A stretch of DNA of 64,000 nucleotides from JBKQVT01 sp963727245 (GTDB taxonomy: Bacteria; Planctomycetota; Planctomycetia; Pirellulales; Thermoguttaceae), in NCBI GenBank assembly GCA_963727245.1, contig CAVSFO010000001.1, positions 434,001 through 498,000 of the forward strand, written 5' to 3'. The translations under genes and the position numbers were made by a program. The notes under the pieces are model-generated. The model ran no database searches. It saw only the letters and a list, made by a program, of their open reading frames with translations, and was not told the DNA's origin. Below are positions 16,742 through 26,315 of this stretch, piece after piece (the stretch's first letter is position 1; every line of letters starts with the position of its first letter).

Positions 16742-17169
16742 GGTCCTTGCTGGGCAAGCCACTGGTGGAACGTGGGAAAAGACTCGGGATCGGCCGTCCC
16801 GCTCTGGGGCGCGGACACAGCCGTCCCGCCCGTAGCCGCCGTCTTGTCGCGTTGGGCAAGCCACTGTTTGAAACTCAGGAAGGCGGCGTGGGTCTTCTTC
16901 GCTTGCTCGATCACCTCCGGCGGATTGCCGGCGGCCATCCGCGCCTCGATCTTCAGGTGCTCGGCCAGGACGGGTTCCAGGTTGTTCAGCACATACGCCC
17001 GCGCGGCTGCGACCTGCTCGGGGGTCAGTTCGTACAACCGGCAGATGTAAGCCTCGGTGGCGGCCGCGTCCAGAAAATACGGGAGCAGGTCGTAAACCGT
17101 CATCCGGGTCCCGGCAATCTCCGGACCGCGACCGCGGTCCTGGATCAGATCGGCTGCCATGGTCATCAC
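16708..17169 (-). CDS. DUF433-like protein with duplicated C-terminal motif
   Basis: A 153-residue soluble protein. Residues 16-50 (PEIAGTRMTVYDLLPYFLDA, then TEAYICRLYELTPEQV) match DUF433, a winged-helix-like fold often paired with PIN-like toxins. No such partner is adjacent. The C-terminus carries SFKQWLAQR and later TFHQWLAQQ, reflecting a duplicated DNA stretch based on TTGGGCAAGCCACTG. The start may be 17169 or the ATG at 17160. The 3' end overlaps ppx by 34 bases tail-to-tail, and the two QWLAQ copies lie mostly outside the overlap. Role unknown. Confidence 0.7.
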   Translation of the reverse strand: MMTMAADLIQDRGRGPEIAGTRMTVYDLLPYFLDAAATEAYICRLYELTPEQVAAARAYVLNNLEPVLAEHLKIEARMAAGNPPEVIEQAKKTHAAFLSFKQWLAQRDKTAATGGTAVSAPQSGTADPESFPTFHQWLAQQGPHPASSRTFSP

Positions 17170-17413
17170 CCCTTTCCATTCGTAAGGGAAAGCTTGCGTT
17201 CCGACGCCTCCATCCCCTATTGTAACCCCTTGTCATCGTGGAGCCAATGACTGGTATTGGCTGGTATTGGTTGCCCAGCCAACCCCCTGTCGGCACCTTG
17301 CCAAAGGCGCCAAAATCTGGAGAATAAGGGAATGGTAAAGCCATGAAAAACGAGGGCTTGGCCTTCGAGCCCGGCATCGCGCCCAAACACGGCCCTCCCA
17401 TCCCGAGGAACCC

Positions 17414-19522
17414 ATGGCCAAGAAGAAGCTCAAATCGCCGGAGTTGTTCCTCAATCGGGAGTTGAGCTGGTTGGAGTTCAACGACCGCGTGCTCCGCGAG
17501 GGACTCTGCCCGGACGTGCCGCTCTTCGAACGCCTGAAGTTCCTGGCCATCGTCAGCTCCAACCTGGAAGAATTCTTCCTCGTCCGCGTGGCCGGCCTGA
17601 TGCGGGCCCGCGCCGCCGGGGTCCGCCGCCGCGATCCCGCCGGCATGACGCCGGCGGCGCAGCTTTCCGCCATCAGCGCGCGGGCCCATCGCATGGTCCA
17701 GGAGCAGGCCGAGGGCGTCGCCAAGGCGCTGGCGGAGCTGGCCGGCCGGGGACTGACCGTGCTGGAGCCGCGCGATTGGACCGCCCCGCAGCGGCAGTTC
17801 CTGCAAGGCCACTTCGCCAAGGAACTGCTGCCGGCGCTGACGCCGCTGGCCGTCCAGGAGCTGCATCCGCCGCCCCTGTTGCCGCCGCAGCAATGGTACG
17901 TGGCGGCCGTGCTGGCGGCCGGGCAGAGCGAGCCGTCGGCCGAGCGGATCGTCGTCGTGCCCGTGCCCACCCAGTTCTCCCGTTGGATCAGCGTGCCGGC
18001 GGAACACGGCGCCTGCCTGGCCCGGCTCGACGACGTGATCGCCGCCAACGTGGCGGCCCTGCTGGTCGGTTGCGAGGTGCTGGCCACGGCCGTGTTTCGC
18101 ATCACCCGCGACGCCGACGTGGAGGTCCGCCGCGACGGCGCGGGCGACATGCTCCATGCGGTCGAGAAGGCGGTCCTGGACCGGCGGCGGCGGGCGGCGG
18201 TGCGGCTGACGATCTCCGCCCGGCCCGATCGCCGCATCAAACAGTGGCTTGCCGACTGGCTGCACCTGGGGCCGGACGAGGTCTATGAGGCCCCGGGGCT
18301 GCTGGACGCCGCCGCCTTGATGGAGTTGGCCAACTGGCCGGGACTGGAGGACCTGAAGAACGCCGAGTGGCCGCCGCAGCCCCCCCGCGACCTGATCGGC
18401 GCCGAAAACCTCTGGGACGCCGTCAGCGACCACGACGTGCTGCTCTTCCATCCTTACGAAAGCTTCGATCCCGTGGTGCGGCTGGTCGAGCAGGCCGCCG
18501 ACGACCCCGACGTGCTGGCCATCAAGCAGACGCTCTATCGCACCAGCGGCGATTCGCCGATCGTCCGCGCCCTGGGCCGGGCCGCCCAGAACGGCAAGGA
18601 AGTGACCGTGCTGGTCGAGCTGCGGGCCCGCTTCGACGAAGCCCGCAACGTGCAATGGGCGCGGCGCCTGGAGGATGCCGGCTGCCACGTCATCTACGGC
18701 ATCGCCGGCTACAAGACCCACGGCAAGGCGCTGCTGATCGTGCGCCGCCAGCAGCAGCGTTTGCAGCGCTACGTCCACCTGGCCACGGGCAACTACAACG
18801 ACAAGACGGCCCGGCTCTACTCCGACCTCGGCCTGATGACCGCCGACCGCGACATCGCCACCGACGTGGCGGCCTTCTTCAATCTCCTCACCGGCCGCAG
18901 CGAGGCCGTCGGCTGGCTGAAGCTTTGCATCGCGCCCACCGGGCTGCGGCAGCGGTTCATCGACCTGATCGACCGCGAGGTCCAGGTCTCGACGCCCGAC
19001 CGTCCCGGGCTCATCATGGCCAAGGTCAATTCGCTGCAAGACACGGAGATTTGCCGGGCCTTGTACCGCGCCAGCGGCGCGGGGGTCAAAGTGCGGCTGA
19101 ATGTGCGCGGCGTCTGCTGCCTGCGGCCCGGGGTGGCGGGCGTCTCCGAGAACATCGAGGTCCGCTCGATCATCGACCGCTTCCTCGAACACGCCCGCAT
19201 CTTCTACTTCCGCAACGGCGGCCACGAGGAGGTCTATCTCGGCAGCGCCGACTGGATGACGCGCAACCTGGTGAAGCGGCTGGAAATCCTCTTTCCCATC
19301 AGCGAGGCGAACCTGCGGCGGCGGCTGATCGACGTTTTGCACACCTGCTTTGCCGACAATGTGAAGAGCCACCGGCTGCGGTCCGACGGCGTCTACGAGG
19401 CGCTCCAGCAGGACGGCCCGCGGGTGCGGGCGCAGCAGGTCTTTTACCAGGACGCCGTCGATGCGGTCCATTTGGCGCAGCAGGCGGCGTTGCAATTCCG
19501 CCCCTTGACGCGCCCGCAGTGA
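17414..19522 (+). CDS. ppk: Polyphosphate kinase 1
   Basis: A 702-residue enzyme that polymerises the gamma phosphate of ATP into polyphosphate and can run in reverse. The N-terminal domain opens with LFLNRELSWLEFNDRVL; the middle shows NLEEFFLVRVAGL and HPYESFDPVVRLVEQAADD. The catalytic core has GYKTHGKALLIVRR, with the His that becomes phosphorylated, YVHLATGNYNDKTARLYSD, and the second conserved His in IIDRFLEHARIFYFRNGG. Length and motif order are those of full PPK1. It is separated from ppx by the antisense DUF433-like gene and about 240 bases, so it has its own promoter but belongs to the same functional cluster. Confidence 0.95.
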   Translation: MAKKKLKSPELFLNRELSWLEFNDRVLREGLCPDVPLFERLKFLAIVSSNLEEFFLVRVAGLMRARAAGVRRRDPAGMTPAAQLSAISARAHRMVQEQAEGVAKALAELAGRGLTVLEPRDWTAPQRQFLQGHFAKELLPALTPLAVQELHPPPLLPPQQWYVAAVLAAGQSEPSAERIVVVPVPTQFSRWISVPAEHGACLARLDDVIAANVAALLVGCEVLATAVFRITRDADVEVRRDGAGDMLHAVEKAVLDRRRRAAVRLTISARPDRRIKQWLADWLHLGPDEVYEAPGLLDAAALMELANWPGLEDLKNAEWPPQPPRDLIGAENLWDAVSDHDVLLFHPYESFDPVVRLVEQAADDPDVLAIKQTLYRTSGDSPIVRALGRAAQNGKEVTVLVELRARFDEARNVQWARRLEDAGCHVIYGIAGYKTHGKALLIVRRQQQRLQRYVHLATGNYNDKTARLYSDLGLMTADRDIATDVAAFFNLLTGRSEAVGWLKLCIAPTGLRQRFIDLIDREVQVSTPDRPGLIMAKVNSLQDTEICRALYRASGAGVKVRLNVRGVCCLRPGVAGVSENIEVRSIIDRFLEHARIFYFRNGGHEEVYLGSADWMTRNLVKRLEILFPISEANLRRRLIDVLHTCFADNVKSHRLRSDGVYEALQQDGPRVRAQQVFYQDAVDAVHLAQQAALQFRPLTRPQ

Positions 19523-19566
19523 ACCAACGTGATGTAAATCGCGCCCCAAGGGTACGGCAACGTTAT

Positions 19567-19586
19567 CCGGGGGCTAACGCCCCCGG
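19567..19586. repeat. Hairpin CCGGGGGC-TAAC-GCCCCCGG
   Basis: Perfect 8-base stem with TAAC loop in the gap after ppk, flanked by TAT and CTCGCC. The same design with a covarying stem occurs at 28748-28765 (flanked by CAT and ACTCGC) and, inverted, at 56147-56162. Confidence 0.8.
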
Positions 19587-19657
19587 CTCGCCACGCGCAC
19601 GCGCCGCAGGGGTCCGGAATCACCATAGATCCATCACACCATCGCCGAGGAGCAATC

Positions 19658-20882
19658 ATGCGGCCCTATCCGTTTTTCCTGCGTTTCGGGCTGTCGATCG
19701 TGCTGCTGGCCGCTTTCGCTCTGCCGGGCTGTGCGAAAAAGTCCCCGCAGTCCGGCGGCTCTGCCGCGGCGCCCAGTGGGCAGGTGCCGAGCGACGAGGA
19801 AGCCCGGCAATTCGCCGAGTCCTTCGAGGCCGCCGTGAAGGTGGGTAACCTCGAGGCCGTCAACGCCGCCATCGATTGGGATGCAATTTTGGACCGCGCG
19901 ATGGCCGGCTGCGACGTGCCGGCAGAGACCCGCCAACAGTTTGCGGCCGGGGTCAAGAACGAGATCAATGGTCCCAACGGTTTTGCTGCGGGAATCGTCA
20001 AGCAGATGAAGAAGGGCGCCGACTACCACCTCCTGCACGTTCATCGGCAAGATGGGCAGCAGCGGGCGCTGTTCCGCCTTCATCTCACTGGCGTGGGGCT
20101 CAATTATCACGACATCGTTCTGGTGCGGCAGGCCAGTGGCAAGGTTCGCGGCGACGACGTGTTCATTTTCGCCGCCGGCGAAATGCTCTCCGACACATTT
20201 CGCCGTGGACTCTTGCCCTGCGCCGCGGAAGCCTCGAAGTCGCTGTTAGAAAAACTGACTCAGCAGGAAAGCGATTATGCGAAGAACATCAACAAGGTCA
20301 ACCTGTTCATACGCCACGCTCGGGCCGGTGAAGGCGCACAGGCGATGGAAATCTATAACCAGTTTCCCAACGCGCTGAAGAAGGACAAGAACATTCTTAT
20401 TATGCGTCTGGCAGCCGCCAGGTCGCTGGGGAACCGACAGGAGGACGCCGCCATCCGTGCCTTCCGTTCCGCTTGCCCGGACGACCCGGCGCATCGATTT
20501 GCTCATGATCGACAGTTACTATATCCATAAACAGTATGCGAAGGAACGCGCCTCAATCGATCGGCTGGACCGCTCGGTGGGCGGCGACCCCTATTTGGAT
20601 ATCCTCCGGGCCAGTTCGTTTCTGGCGGAGCGCGACGATAAGACCGCCAAGGAATACTTCCGCAAAGCCGTCGCGGCCGATGACACCCTGGTGATCGCCT
20701 ACTTCAACCTCGTCACGATCGCACTGCGGGAGAAGGATTTCGACGAGACGAGCCGACTGCTGACGGTGATCCGAGAGAAGTTTCCCAGGCGGTTGCCCGA
20801 CGTGAGGCGGGGCCCCCTTTACGCCCAGTACATCAAGTCGCCGCAGTACCAGGCGTGGCGGAAGACGCCGAAGCAGCCGTAA
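19658..20882 (+). CDS. Lipoprotein with TPR-like C-terminus (frameshifted)
   Basis: The start gives a lipoprotein signal peptide ending LLAAFALPGC, with the lipidated Cys at about residue 24. The body (EEARQFAESFEAAVKVGNLE) resembles secreted planctomycete proteins of unknown function, and the C-terminal half has paired helices typical of tetratricopeptide repeats (ILRASSFLAERDDKTAKEY, AYFNLVTIALREKDFDET). The frame changes near 20490, at CCCGGCGCATCG; one base fewer joins CPDDP to RIDLLMIDSYYIHK. Without the shift the protein would end prematurely at 20530. The joined protein is about 408 residues. Function unknown; no partner is obvious. Confidence 0.75.
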
Positions 20883-21023
20883 AGCCCGGGGGGGGCTTGC
20901 ATTTTTCGCAGGGGGCGGCGATAATGCTGCTAAGGGCATGACGGTCCCGCCTCCCGGCCGACGAGATGGCGCGGGCCGCCAATCGGATCCGTCCTATCAC
21001 CGGAACAATAGGGAGGGACCATC

Positions 21024-22751
21024 ATGTCACGTCACGTTGTGTGCTCATGCCGCTTGGCGGCGGCAGCCCTCGGCCTGTGGATCGCGGCTGCCTCGTCGCC
21101 CGCAGCCGCCGCAGGCCCCAAAGATGCGTTGATCCAGGCCCAGATCGCGGCGGGTGAATTCGCGCCCGCCGTGGCCCTGGCCCAGCAGGAACCCGATCCC
21201 CAGCAGCGAGATGCCTGGCTGGCAAAGATCGCGGTGGCCCAGGCCGCCGCCGGCGCCCGCGACGCCTCCATTCGCTCGGCGGCCGAGATCGGCGACGACA
21301 GCACGCGGGCCGAGGCGCTGTCGACGGCGGCGGCCATCCCCTTGGGCTCGCAGGGGGGCGGCGACGTGGCCGACTTCAGCGCGCTTATGGATCTGATCAA
21401 GTCCACCGTGACGCCGACCAGTTGGGATGACGTCGGCGGCCCGGGTTCGATCTCGCCGTTCCCCACCGGCGTTTACGTGGACGCCCGGGGCACGCTCAAG
21501 CCGCTGCTGAAGGAGGAGTCGGCGGGAAAGCTGGCCGCCCTGCGCGCGGCGAGCGGCCCGCGTCGAGGGGGAGATGACGCCCGTTGCAACTCGCCGTTGC
21601 GGATGGTCTCGCTCACGCGGCTGGAGAAGCAGGTGCAGTTGCTTTTGGCTGCCGGCCGGCAGCCGAGCGAGGAGATGCAAGTGCTGGCCGGCTTGCAGCG
21701 GATCGAGTACGTCTTCGTCTACCCGGAGTCCGGCGACCTGGTGCTGGCCGGGCCGGCCGGCGATTGGACGCTGGGCGCCGAGAACACCCTGGTCGGCGTC
21801 GACAGCGGCCGGCCGGTGGTGCGGCTGGACGACCTGGTCGTCGTCATGCGCCTGATGATGAGCGGCCCGCAGGCGGCCTTCGGCTGCCTGATCAAGCCGC
21901 GGCAGGAAGCGCTGGCCCGGGTGCAGACCTTCGTGAGCGAGTCGAACCAGCACGCCATCGCGCCCGAACGGCGGGGTCAGTGGCTGGAGCAGCTCCGCCA
22001 GCAGGTGGGCAAGCAGGACATCGAGGTTTATGGATTGGATCCGCGCACGCGGGCGGCGCGGGTGATGGTCGAGGCCGACTACCGCATGAAACTGGTGGGC
22101 ATGGGCCTGGAGAAGGGCGTGCCCGGCGTGCAAAGCTACCTGGCCTCGATCACGCTGGCCCCCGGCGACGCGCCGCCGCCGATGGGCGTGCTGCGCTGGT
22201 GGTTCACGCTCAACTACGACGCCGTCAGCGCGGCCCAGGACCGCCGGGCCTTCGCGCTGCGCGGCCAGGGAGTGAAAGTCGAGAGCGAGAACGAGCACCT
22301 GACCGCCGCCGGGGCGCGCATCCACACCGGCCAATCCGAGGAGTTGAACCGCAAGTTCGCCCGCAGCTTCACGGCGCATTTCGACGCCCTCTGCCAGAAG
22401 TACCCGATCTACGCCGAGCTGCGCAACCTCTTCGACCTGGCCCTGGCCTGCGCGCTGGTGCGCGAAGAGGGCCTGGCGGACAAGGTCGGCTGGCACCTGA
22501 AGTGCTTCGGCGATCCGACGGCCTATGCCGTCGAGCTGGGCGATGCGCCTACGGAGGTCGACACCGTGGCCAATTGCCGCGTCGTCAACGGCAGCGTCAT
22601 CCTGGCGCAGGTCAGCGGCGGCGTGAAAGTGGCCCCGGCCGCACTGGTCCGGCGCCAGGCCATCGAAACCTCGCGCGACGGCTCGCTGAGCCAACAGCGC
22701 TCGGCCGCCGTGACGAAAAGGCCCTCCGGCGACAACTGGTGGTGGGACTGA
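21024..22751 (+). CDS. DUF1598 exported protein
   Basis: A 575-residue protein typical of planctomycetes. A signal peptide (LAAAALGLWIAAASSPAAAA) is followed by a helical stretch that looks like two short repeats (ALIQAQIAAGEFAPAVALAQ) and then the DUF1598 domain, which includes YVFVYPESGDLVLAGPAGDW, SIDP-like GLDPRTRAARVMVEADYRMK and a long C-terminal alpha/beta part (RWWFTLNYDAVSAAQDRRAF). The domain has no known function. The parvulin gene begins 3 bases after the stop, so the two are co-transcribed, which suggests an envelope protein and its folding helper. Confidence 0.85.
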   Translation: MSRHVVCSCRLAAAALGLWIAAASSPAAAAGPKDALIQAQIAAGEFAPAVALAQQEPDPQQRDAWLAKIAVAQAAAGARDASIRSAAEIGDDSTRAEALSTAAAIPLGSQGGGDVADFSALMDLIKSTVTPTSWDDVGGPGSISPFPTGVYVDARGTLKPLLKEESAGKLAALRAASGPRRGGDDARCNSPLRMVSLTRLEKQVQLLLAAGRQPSEEMQVLAGLQRIEYVFVYPESGDLVLAGPAGDWTLGAENTLVGVDSGRPVVRLDDLVVVMRLMMSGPQAAFGCLIKPRQEALARVQTFVSESNQHAIAPERRGQWLEQLRQQVGKQDIEVYGLDPRTRAARVMVEADYRMKLVGMGLEKGVPGVQSYLASITLAPGDAPPPMGVLRWWFTLNYDAVSAAQDRRAFALRGQGVKVESENEHLTAAGARIHTGQSEELNRKFARSFTAHFDALCQKYPIYAELRNLFDLALACALVREEGLADKVGWHLKCFGDPTAYAVELGDAPTEVDTVANCRVVNGSVILAQVSGGVKVAPAALVRRQAIETSRDGSLSQQRSAAVTKRPSGDNWWWD

Positions 22752-22754
22752 GCC

Positions 22755-23803
22755 ATGCGGACAATCCTAGCGCTGGCCGTGGGGCCCGTCATGGTTGCGG
22801 GCATGGGACTTTTTTGCGCGGCGGCAGCGCCGCCGCCTCGCCCCGGCGCCGACAAGGACGACGCGGTGGCGGCCACGGTCAAGGACGATGCCGTGGCGGC
22901 CACGGTCGGCGAGGAGGCGATCCACTGGGGCGACGTGCGGCGGATGGTGGCCAAGGCCACCGGCGGCAAGCCGGTCGCGGCGGCCGCGATGCCGTTTCTC
23001 CAGGCCCAGGCACTGGAGGAGATTGTCTCTCGCCGCTTGGTGCTGGCCTATGCCCGGCGGCAGGGCGAGGCGGCCACGGCGGCCCAACTCGACGCCGCGC
23101 TGGCCGACTTGAAGGCCAAGCTCCGCGCCAGCACCGCAAAATGGAGGATTTCCTCAAAAGCCAGTCGGTCACGGAAGACGATTTGCACCGCCAGCTCGCC
23201 TGGAACGTGGTCTGGGAGCGGTACCTGGCCCGCTACGTCACGCCGTCGCGCTGCGAGGCGTATTTCCAATCGCATCGGCGCGAGTTGGACGGCAGCCGCG
23301 TTTCGGTGAGCCAGATTTTGCTGCGGCCGGACGCCGCGGCGGGGCGGTCCTCGCCGGAGGCGCTGCTGAAGCAGGCCGAAGACCTCCGCCGCCGCATCCT
23401 GGCGGGAGAGATTTCCTTTGCTGACGCTGCCGAGAAGTATTCGACCGGGCCGAGCGCGAAGCAGGGAGGCCGCTTCGGCGACCTGGCCCGGCACGGCGCC
23501 ATGGACGAGGCCTTTTCGCGGGCCGCGTTCGCCCTGAAGGTCGGCGAGGTGAGCCCGCCGGTGCGGACCCCCTTGGGCGTGCGCCTGATCCGCTGCGACG
23601 CGGTGCAGCCCGGCAGCAAGCAGCTTGCCAACGTCCGCAAGGAGGTGGAAGCGGCGCTGGCCCGCGAGTTGCTGGAGAAACTGGCCGGCCTGGAGCGGCG
23701 CTCGACCGCCGTGAAGTACCGCGACGGCATCCCGCACGAATTAAGGATAAAGGCGGAAGGGGGAAGGGAGAAGGCGAAACCGCAAGCGAGAAGTCCGACC
23801 TAA
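22755..23803 (+). CDS. Parvulin-type peptidyl-prolyl isomerase (frameshifted)
   Basis: A secreted foldase of about 350 residues related to SurA/PrsA. A signal peptide (GPVMVAGMGLFCAAAA) is followed by two near-identical KDDAVAATV units (DNA repeat at 22855-22905) and a SurA-like N-terminal helical domain (AQALEEIVSRRLVLAYARRQ). The frame shifts near 23131 (one missing C), after which come MEDFLKSQSVTEDDLHRQLA and the parvulin domain with VSQILLRPDA, EISFADAAEKYSTGPSAKQG, GRFGDLARHGAM and VRTPLGVRLIRC. The very end (HELRIKAEGGREKAKPQARS) runs into repeat DNA containing the GCGAAACCGCAAGCGAGAAG unit and may be an extension gained from it. Confidence 0.8.
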
Positions 23804-23829
23804 ATCCCCAAATTCCCAAATCCCTTCCC

Positions 23830-26176
23830 ATGACTCCCCAACCGCTCTCGCGCGACGAACTGGCCACGCGGTATTTCGATCAGCTCCCCTATCCGCCTTA
23901 CCCGATCCAGGAAGAGGCCCTGCTGGCCTGGTTCTCGGCCGAGCAAGGGGTGCTGGTCTGCACGCCCACGGGGACGGGCAAGACGCTGATCGCCGAGGCG
24001 GCGCTGTTCGAGGCCCTGCACAGCGGCAAGATGGCCTACTATACTACGCCGCTGATCGCCCTGACCGAGCAGAAGTTCCGCGAGATGCAATCGGCGGCCG
24101 TGCGCTGGGGATTCCATCCGGACAACGTCGGCCTGGTCACCGGCAATCGCCGCGAGAACCCCGAGGCCCGCGTGTTGGTGGTCGTGGCCGAAATCCTCCT
24201 GAACCGCCTGCTGCACCGCGAGGCGTTCGACTTCGGCCAAGTAGCCGCCGTGGTGATGGACGAGTTCCACAGCTTCACCGATCCCGAGCGCGGCGTGGTC
24301 TGGGAACTCTCCCTGGGGCTGCTGCCGCCCGGCATCCGCACGCTCCTGCTTTCGGCGACCGTGGGCAACGCCATGGAGTTCGTCCACTGGCTCCGCAACA
24401 GCCACCAACGGACGCTCGAACTGGTCAAGGGCCAGGAGCGCAAGGTGCCGCTGAGCTACCATTGGGTGGGCGACATGCTGCTGAGCGAGCATCTCGAGGA
24501 GATGGCCGAAGGCGACGCCGAAGCCCGGCGGACCCCGGCCCTGGTCTTCTGCTTCAATCGCGACGAGTGCTGGTCCGTGGCCGAGCAGATCAAGGGCAAG
24601 AAGGTCCTCAGCGACGGCCAGCAGGCCCGATTGGTCGAGGAATTGAAGCGTTACGACTGGTCGCAGGGGGCCGGGCCGAAACTGCGGCAGCTCCTGCTCC
24701 GCGGCGTGGGCGTCCACCATGCCGGACTGCTGCCCAAGTACCGGCGGATCGTGGAAGAACTCTTCCAGCACAAGCTCCTCTCCATCGCGGTCTGCACGGA
24801 GACGCTCTCGGCGGGCATCAACCTGCCGGCCCGCAGCGTGGTGCTGCCCAGCATCATCAAAGGTCCGCCGGAGAAGAAGAAGCTGCTGGAGGCCAGCACG
24901 GCGCAGCAGATTTTCGGCCGCGCCGGCCGCCCCCAATTCGACAAGCAGGGCTACGTCTACGTCCTGGCGCACGAGGACGACGTGCGGATCGCCCGCTGGC
25001 GGGAAAAATTCGACCAGATTCCCGCCGATACCAAGGACCCGGGCCTTTTGCGGGCCAAGAAGTCGATGGAGCGGAAGCGGCCCAAGCGGCGCGACTCGGA
25101 ACAGTATTGGAACGAGCCCCAGTTCCAGAAGCTGCTGGCCGCGCCCGCCGGCAAGCTGCACAGCCGCGGGCCGTTGCCCTGGCGGCTGCTGGCCTACATG
25201 CTCGACGCCTCGCCGGAGATCGATTTGATCCGCCGCCTGGTGGGCAAGCGGCTGATGGACTCCGGCCACCTGGAGGCGGCCCAGCGGGAGTTGGAACGCA
25301 TGTTGTTGACGCTCCATCGGGCCGGCTACGTGAAGCTGGAGCCGGAGCCGCCGGCCAAGGACGAGATGCCGCCCCCGCCCGAGCAGAAAAAGACGCCCAC
25401 GGTGCTGGAATGGAACCTCACCGGCACAGCGCCGCCGCCGCCGCCGGAGGTCGCGCCCTACCGGCCGCTGCTGGCCCATGCGACGCCCGAGCTGGTCAAG
25501 CTGGCCCTCTTCCGCAGCGTCAATCCGCTCTACGGCATGTTCCTCGTCCAGCAACTGGGCATCGCCGACCGCGCCGAGCGCATCCAGGCGATGGAGAGCG
25601 TGTTGGAGCTGCCGCGCTCGGTGGGGCGATACGTGCGGGTGCCCAAGCAGGACCAATTGCCCCCCGGCCCCCTGGCCACCACGCCGCTTGGACTCCCAAC
25701 TGCTGCAGCTCGGCCTGGCGACCGCCGAAGAACTGGTCATGCAGCCGAAAGAGGAAGACTTCCACCCCCGGCACACCTACGACGAGGACCGCGTCTGGGT
25801 GCTCGCCTTGGCCGACAAACTGCGGCGGCTGTTCGACTACGAGCTGCCCGGGGCAGGCCTGTTGCGGACGCAGCCGGTATGGGCGGCCGGCGAGCTGTTG
25901 GAGTTCGGCGGCGACTTCAACAAGTACGTGACCAGCAAAGATCTGCCGAAGCAGGAGGGGGTGATCTTCCGGCACCTGTTGCGGCTGATCCTCTTGCTGG
26001 GCGAATTCAAGCAGCTTTGCCCGCCGGAGGCGGACGCGGCCGCCTGGCAGGCCGACTTGGAGGACGTGGCCGCGCGGCTGACCGAGAGTTGCCGGAAGGT
26101 GGATCCGACCAGCACGGACCGCGCGTTGGAGGAGGCGGAGGAGGCGGAGCAGGAAAACATCGAGCCGGTGGCGTAA
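23830..26176 (+). CDS. Ski2-like DEAD/DEAH-box helicase (frameshifted)
   Basis: A superfamily 2 helicase of about 780 residues. Motif I is VCTPTGTGKTLIAEA at about residues 36-50, motif II VVMDEFHSF, motif III LLLSATVGN and motif VI QQIFGRAGRPQFD. The lead PYPPYPIQEEALLAWF is the Q-motif region. Beyond the core comes a long accessory part with Pro-rich links. The frame changes near 25692 at CCGCTTGGACTCC; one extra base there (or two missing) separates the halves, and the correct C-terminus reads DSQLLQLGLATAEELVMQ. It ends EPVA-stop, and that end is made by a repeat hairpin. It could unwind RNA or DNA; substrate unknown. Confidence 0.85.
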
Positions 26177-26274
26177 GCCGCCGGAAGGCGGAGGGCGGAA
26201 GGCCGCGAGCCGGTGGCGTCAGCCACCGGATAACGTTGCGCCGCCCGCCGCCCGCCGCCCGCCGCCCGCCGCGG
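26165..26274. repeat. GCCGGTGGCGTNAGCC hairpins and a 7-base microsatellite
   Basis: Two hairpins of the same family occur: CCGGTGGC-GTAA-GCCGCCGG (26165-26184) and CCGGTGGC-GTCA-GCCACCGG (26210-26229). The TAA in the first loop is the stop codon of the helicase. Then at 26241-26268 the unit CCGCCCG is repeated four times in tandem and runs into CCGCGG. Relatives of the hairpin occur at 57427 and 57508. Confidence 0.85.
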
Positions 26275-26315
26275 CCGCATTGCCTCGTGGGCTCGGCTTC
26301 CGGTATACTGTGGGC

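Noticed and set aside
14738..19549. A 1603-codon open frame on the minus strand across ppx and ppk
   Set aside because: It is antisense to two genes with clear families, it has the Gln/His/Ala-rich composition of a GC-rich shadow frame, and it shows no domain.
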